DNA of 6,784 nucleotides from Chloroflexota bacterium (GTDB taxonomy: Bacteria; Chloroflexota; Anaerolineae; 4572-78; J111): assembly GCA_003694775.1 (NCBI GenBank), contig RFJV01000276.1, forward strand, positions 1 to 6,784, written 5' to 3'. Position 1 is the first letter of the stretch. The number at the start of each line of letters is the position of its first letter. The notes beneath the pieces are model-generated. The model saw only the letters and a program-made list of their open reading frames with translations, was not told the DNA's origin and did not search any database. Made by a program: the position numbers and the translations under genes. This document shows, piece after piece, positions 6,009 through 6,784 of the stretch.

Positions 6009-6090
6009 GTAACTGCTCAGGTTTGGGGACACTATTTCTTAAATCGGTCATTTTGCCGGGCCGGATTTTTCTCTTGGCCTGAACAGTTAC
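6009..6090. mobile_element. 82-bp MITE-like element, possibly IS66-type, flanked by 8-bp direct repeats
   Basis: GTAACTGCTCAGG (6009-6021) and CCTGAACAGTTAC (6078-6090) are terminal inverted repeats that match at 12 of 13 positions. They are flanked directly by TCCCAATG (6001-6008) and GCCCAATG (6091-6098), near-identical 8-bp direct repeats (7 of 8) that look like a target-site duplication. The element has no coding capacity. Ends beginning GTAA and an 8-bp duplication are known traits of IS66-family elements, so a non-autonomous derivative of such an element is the best guess. It lies in the 225-bp spacer before hpt. Confidence 0.65.
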
Positions 6091-6103
6091 GCCCAATGAT
6101 ATT
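6074..6103 (+). promoter_or_regulatory. Possible hpt promoter overlapping the right end of the MITE-like element
   Basis: TTGGCC (6074-6079, 4 of 6 to the -35 consensus) and GATATT (6098-6103, 4 of 6 to -10) are 18 bases apart and would give a leader of about 40 nt for hpt. The -35 box lies in the element and the -10 box in and just past the flanking repeat. A competing -35-like TTGCCA at 5965-5970 has no good -10 partner. The call is tentative. Confidence 0.25.
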
Positions 6104-6138
6104 ACCGGTCGTCCGGAGAGACCAACCGCATCATCAAC

Positions 6139-6144
6139 AAGGAG
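6139..6144 (+). promoter_or_regulatory. Ribosome binding site that fixes the hpt start
   Basis: AAGGAG lies 5 bases before the ATG at 6150. The same frame is open back to an ATG at 6006, but that extension would read through the MITE-like element and has no family counterpart. This site therefore decides the start. Confidence 0.8.
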
Positions 6145-6149
6145 ATTCT

Positions 6150-6704
6150 ATGACGAAACCGTGGGAAAAATTTCTGGCCGAAAAGCTCATTGATGAAGAA
6201 CAGCTCCAGACCCGTATCCGTGAGCTGGGCGAGCAGATTTCGCGCGATTACGAGGGGAAAGACCTGCTTCTGATTTGCATTCTCAAAGGAGGGGTCTCTT
6301 TTCTCACCGACCTGATGCGGCAAATTACCATCCCGCACGAAATTGATTTTATGGCCGTTTCCAGCTACGGGCGGGAAATCCGGGAGTCAACCGGCATTGT
6401 GCGGATTCTGAAAGACCTGGACCAGCCCATCGATGGCCGGCACGTGCTGATTGTGGAAGACATCATCGATACGGGGTATACGCTGAACTACATCACCCGC
6501 AACCTGGAAGCCCGGCGACCGGCCAGTCTGAAAATCTGCACCCTGCTGGACAAGGCCGAACGCCGGCAGGTCGACATGAAGATTGACTACACCGGCTTTG
6601 TCATCCCGGACAAGTTTGTTTTTGGCTACGGGCTGGACCTGGACGAAAAGTTCCGCAACCTGCCGTTCATCGGCGTGGTGAAGCCGGGAATGGTGGTGAA
6701 GTAA
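6150..6704 (+). CDS. hpt: Hypoxanthine (guanine) phosphoribosyltransferase
   Basis: This cytoplasmic purine-salvage enzyme converts hypoxanthine or guanine plus PRPP to IMP or GMP and pyrophosphate. The 184-aa length is normal for bacterial Hpt. Visible motifs are LKGG (45-48, the non-proline cis-peptide loop), SSYG (71-74, in the flexible catalytic loop), the PRPP-binding signature VLIVEDIIDTG (99-109) with Glu103/Asp104 and the likely general base Asp107, and the purine-contacting DKFVFGYGLDLDEKFRNLP (154-172) with Lys155 and Asp163. All key positions expected from the human and bacterial enzymes are present. It stands 225 bp after the HExxH gene with its own strong ribosome binding site, so it probably has its own promoter. 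It converges on a probable minus-strand gene at the right edge. Confidence 0.97.
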   Translation: MTKPWEKFLAEKLIDEEQLQTRIRELGEQISRDYEGKDLLLICILKGGVSFLTDLMRQITIPHEIDFMAVSSYGREIRESTGIVRILKDLDQPIDGRHVLIVEDIIDTGYTLNYITRNLEARRPASLKICTLLDKAERRQVDMKIDYTGFVIPDKFVFGYGLDLDEKFRNLPFIGVVKPGMVVK

Positions 6705-6709
6705 GCAGT

Positions 6710-6728
6710 CCCGGCGGGTCGCCCCTAC
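6710..6728. repeat. Half of a possible dispersed palindromic repeat, with a weak hpt terminator
   Basis: CCCGGCGGGTCGCCCCTAC contains the short hairpin GGCG-GGT-CGCC (6713-6723), followed by CCTAC and five T (6729-6733). It could be a weak intrinsic terminator for hpt. Sequences of this kind (GTAGGGGCGACC and its complement) are, from memory, frequent intergenic repeats in several bacterial genomes, often as full palindromes; here only one half is seen. It overlaps the proposed stop codon of the minus-strand gene. Confidence 0.35.
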
Positions 6729-6784
6729 TTTTTGGGCCGCTTCCACACTTCCGGCAGGCGACTGCGAGCCATATTGGCCCTGAC
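6725..6784 (-). CDS. Probable C-terminal end of an unidentified minus-strand gene (partial)
   Basis: Reading leftwards from the right edge, one frame is open for 19 codons (VRANMARSRLPEVWKRPKK) and ends with TAG at 6727-6725. The Lys/Arg-rich tail and the absence of any plus-strand signal after hpt suit the end of a convergent gene. The piece is too short to name a family, and a chance open frame of this length is possible. Confidence 0.42.
   Translation of the reverse strand, partial: VRANMARSRLPEVWKRPKK

Noticed and set aside
4872..6032. Long minus-strand open frame of 386 codons
   Set aside because: It is a shadow of the HExxH gene in GC-rich DNA. It has no ribosome binding site or recognisable domain and runs into the spacer.
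6006..6149. N-terminal extension of hpt by 48 residues from an ATG at 6006
   Set aside because: It would translate the MITE-like element and lacks a ribosome binding site. The ATG at 6150 has AAGGAG at 5 bases and gives the usual Hpt length.

Overview
This window is bacterial, GC-rich in its genes and AT-rich in two of its spacers. It most resembles a Chloroflexota (Chloroflexi) chromosome, of the Anaerolineae or Caldilineae kind. That assignment rests on the membrane-anchored putative metallopeptidase with a long Pro/Thr linker, the glycine-rich SPFH protein and the general style of the proteins. It is an inference and not a phylogenetic result. Nothing indicates plasmid or phage origin.

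Layout. The minus strand carries the N-terminal half of prolyl-tRNA synthetase (proS, 1-842, running off the left edge). A 247-bp AT-rich divergent spacer (843-1089) follows. It holds back-to-back -10-like boxes inside a large imperfect inverted repeat, an octamer tandem array, and on the proS side a leader with two mutually exclusive hairpins. A run of six plus-strand genes comes next: an uncharacterised 176-aa helical protein (1090-1620), an SPFH protein carrying a C-terminal excisionase-type helix-turn-helix (1694-2761), a membrane-anchored alpha/beta hydrolase (2781-3695), RNase PH (rph, 3679-4410, overlapping the hydrolase gene by 17 bases), a membrane-anchored HExxH protein (4452-5924), and hypoxanthine phosphoribosyltransferase (hpt, 6150-6704). 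At the right edge there is probably the last 19 codons of a convergent minus-strand gene (6725-6784).

How the genes fit together. The first four plus-strand genes are tightly packed (73 bp, 19 bp, then an overlap) and are probably one transcript. They join an envelope-associated set (helical protein, SPFH protein, anchored hydrolase) to RNA metabolism (RNase PH trims the 3' ends of tRNA). The HExxH gene follows after 41 bp. hpt (purine salvage) lies 225 bp further on and probably has its own promoter.

Most interesting points. (1) The SPFH protein resembles the B. subtilis YdjI type, but ends in a DNA-binding-type HTH_17 domain. It is preceded by an unknown helical partner gene. (2) An 82-bp element at 6009-6090 has 13-bp terminal inverted repeats beginning GTAA and is flanked by 8-bp near-identical direct repeats. 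It looks like a non-autonomous IS66-type MITE just upstream of hpt. (3) The proS leader contains a terminator-like hairpin and a competing hairpin next to the ribosome binding site. (4) Three separate spacers each carry a different imperfect tandem repeat with a 7-8-bp period. No CRISPR, tRNA, rRNA or classical riboswitch was seen.
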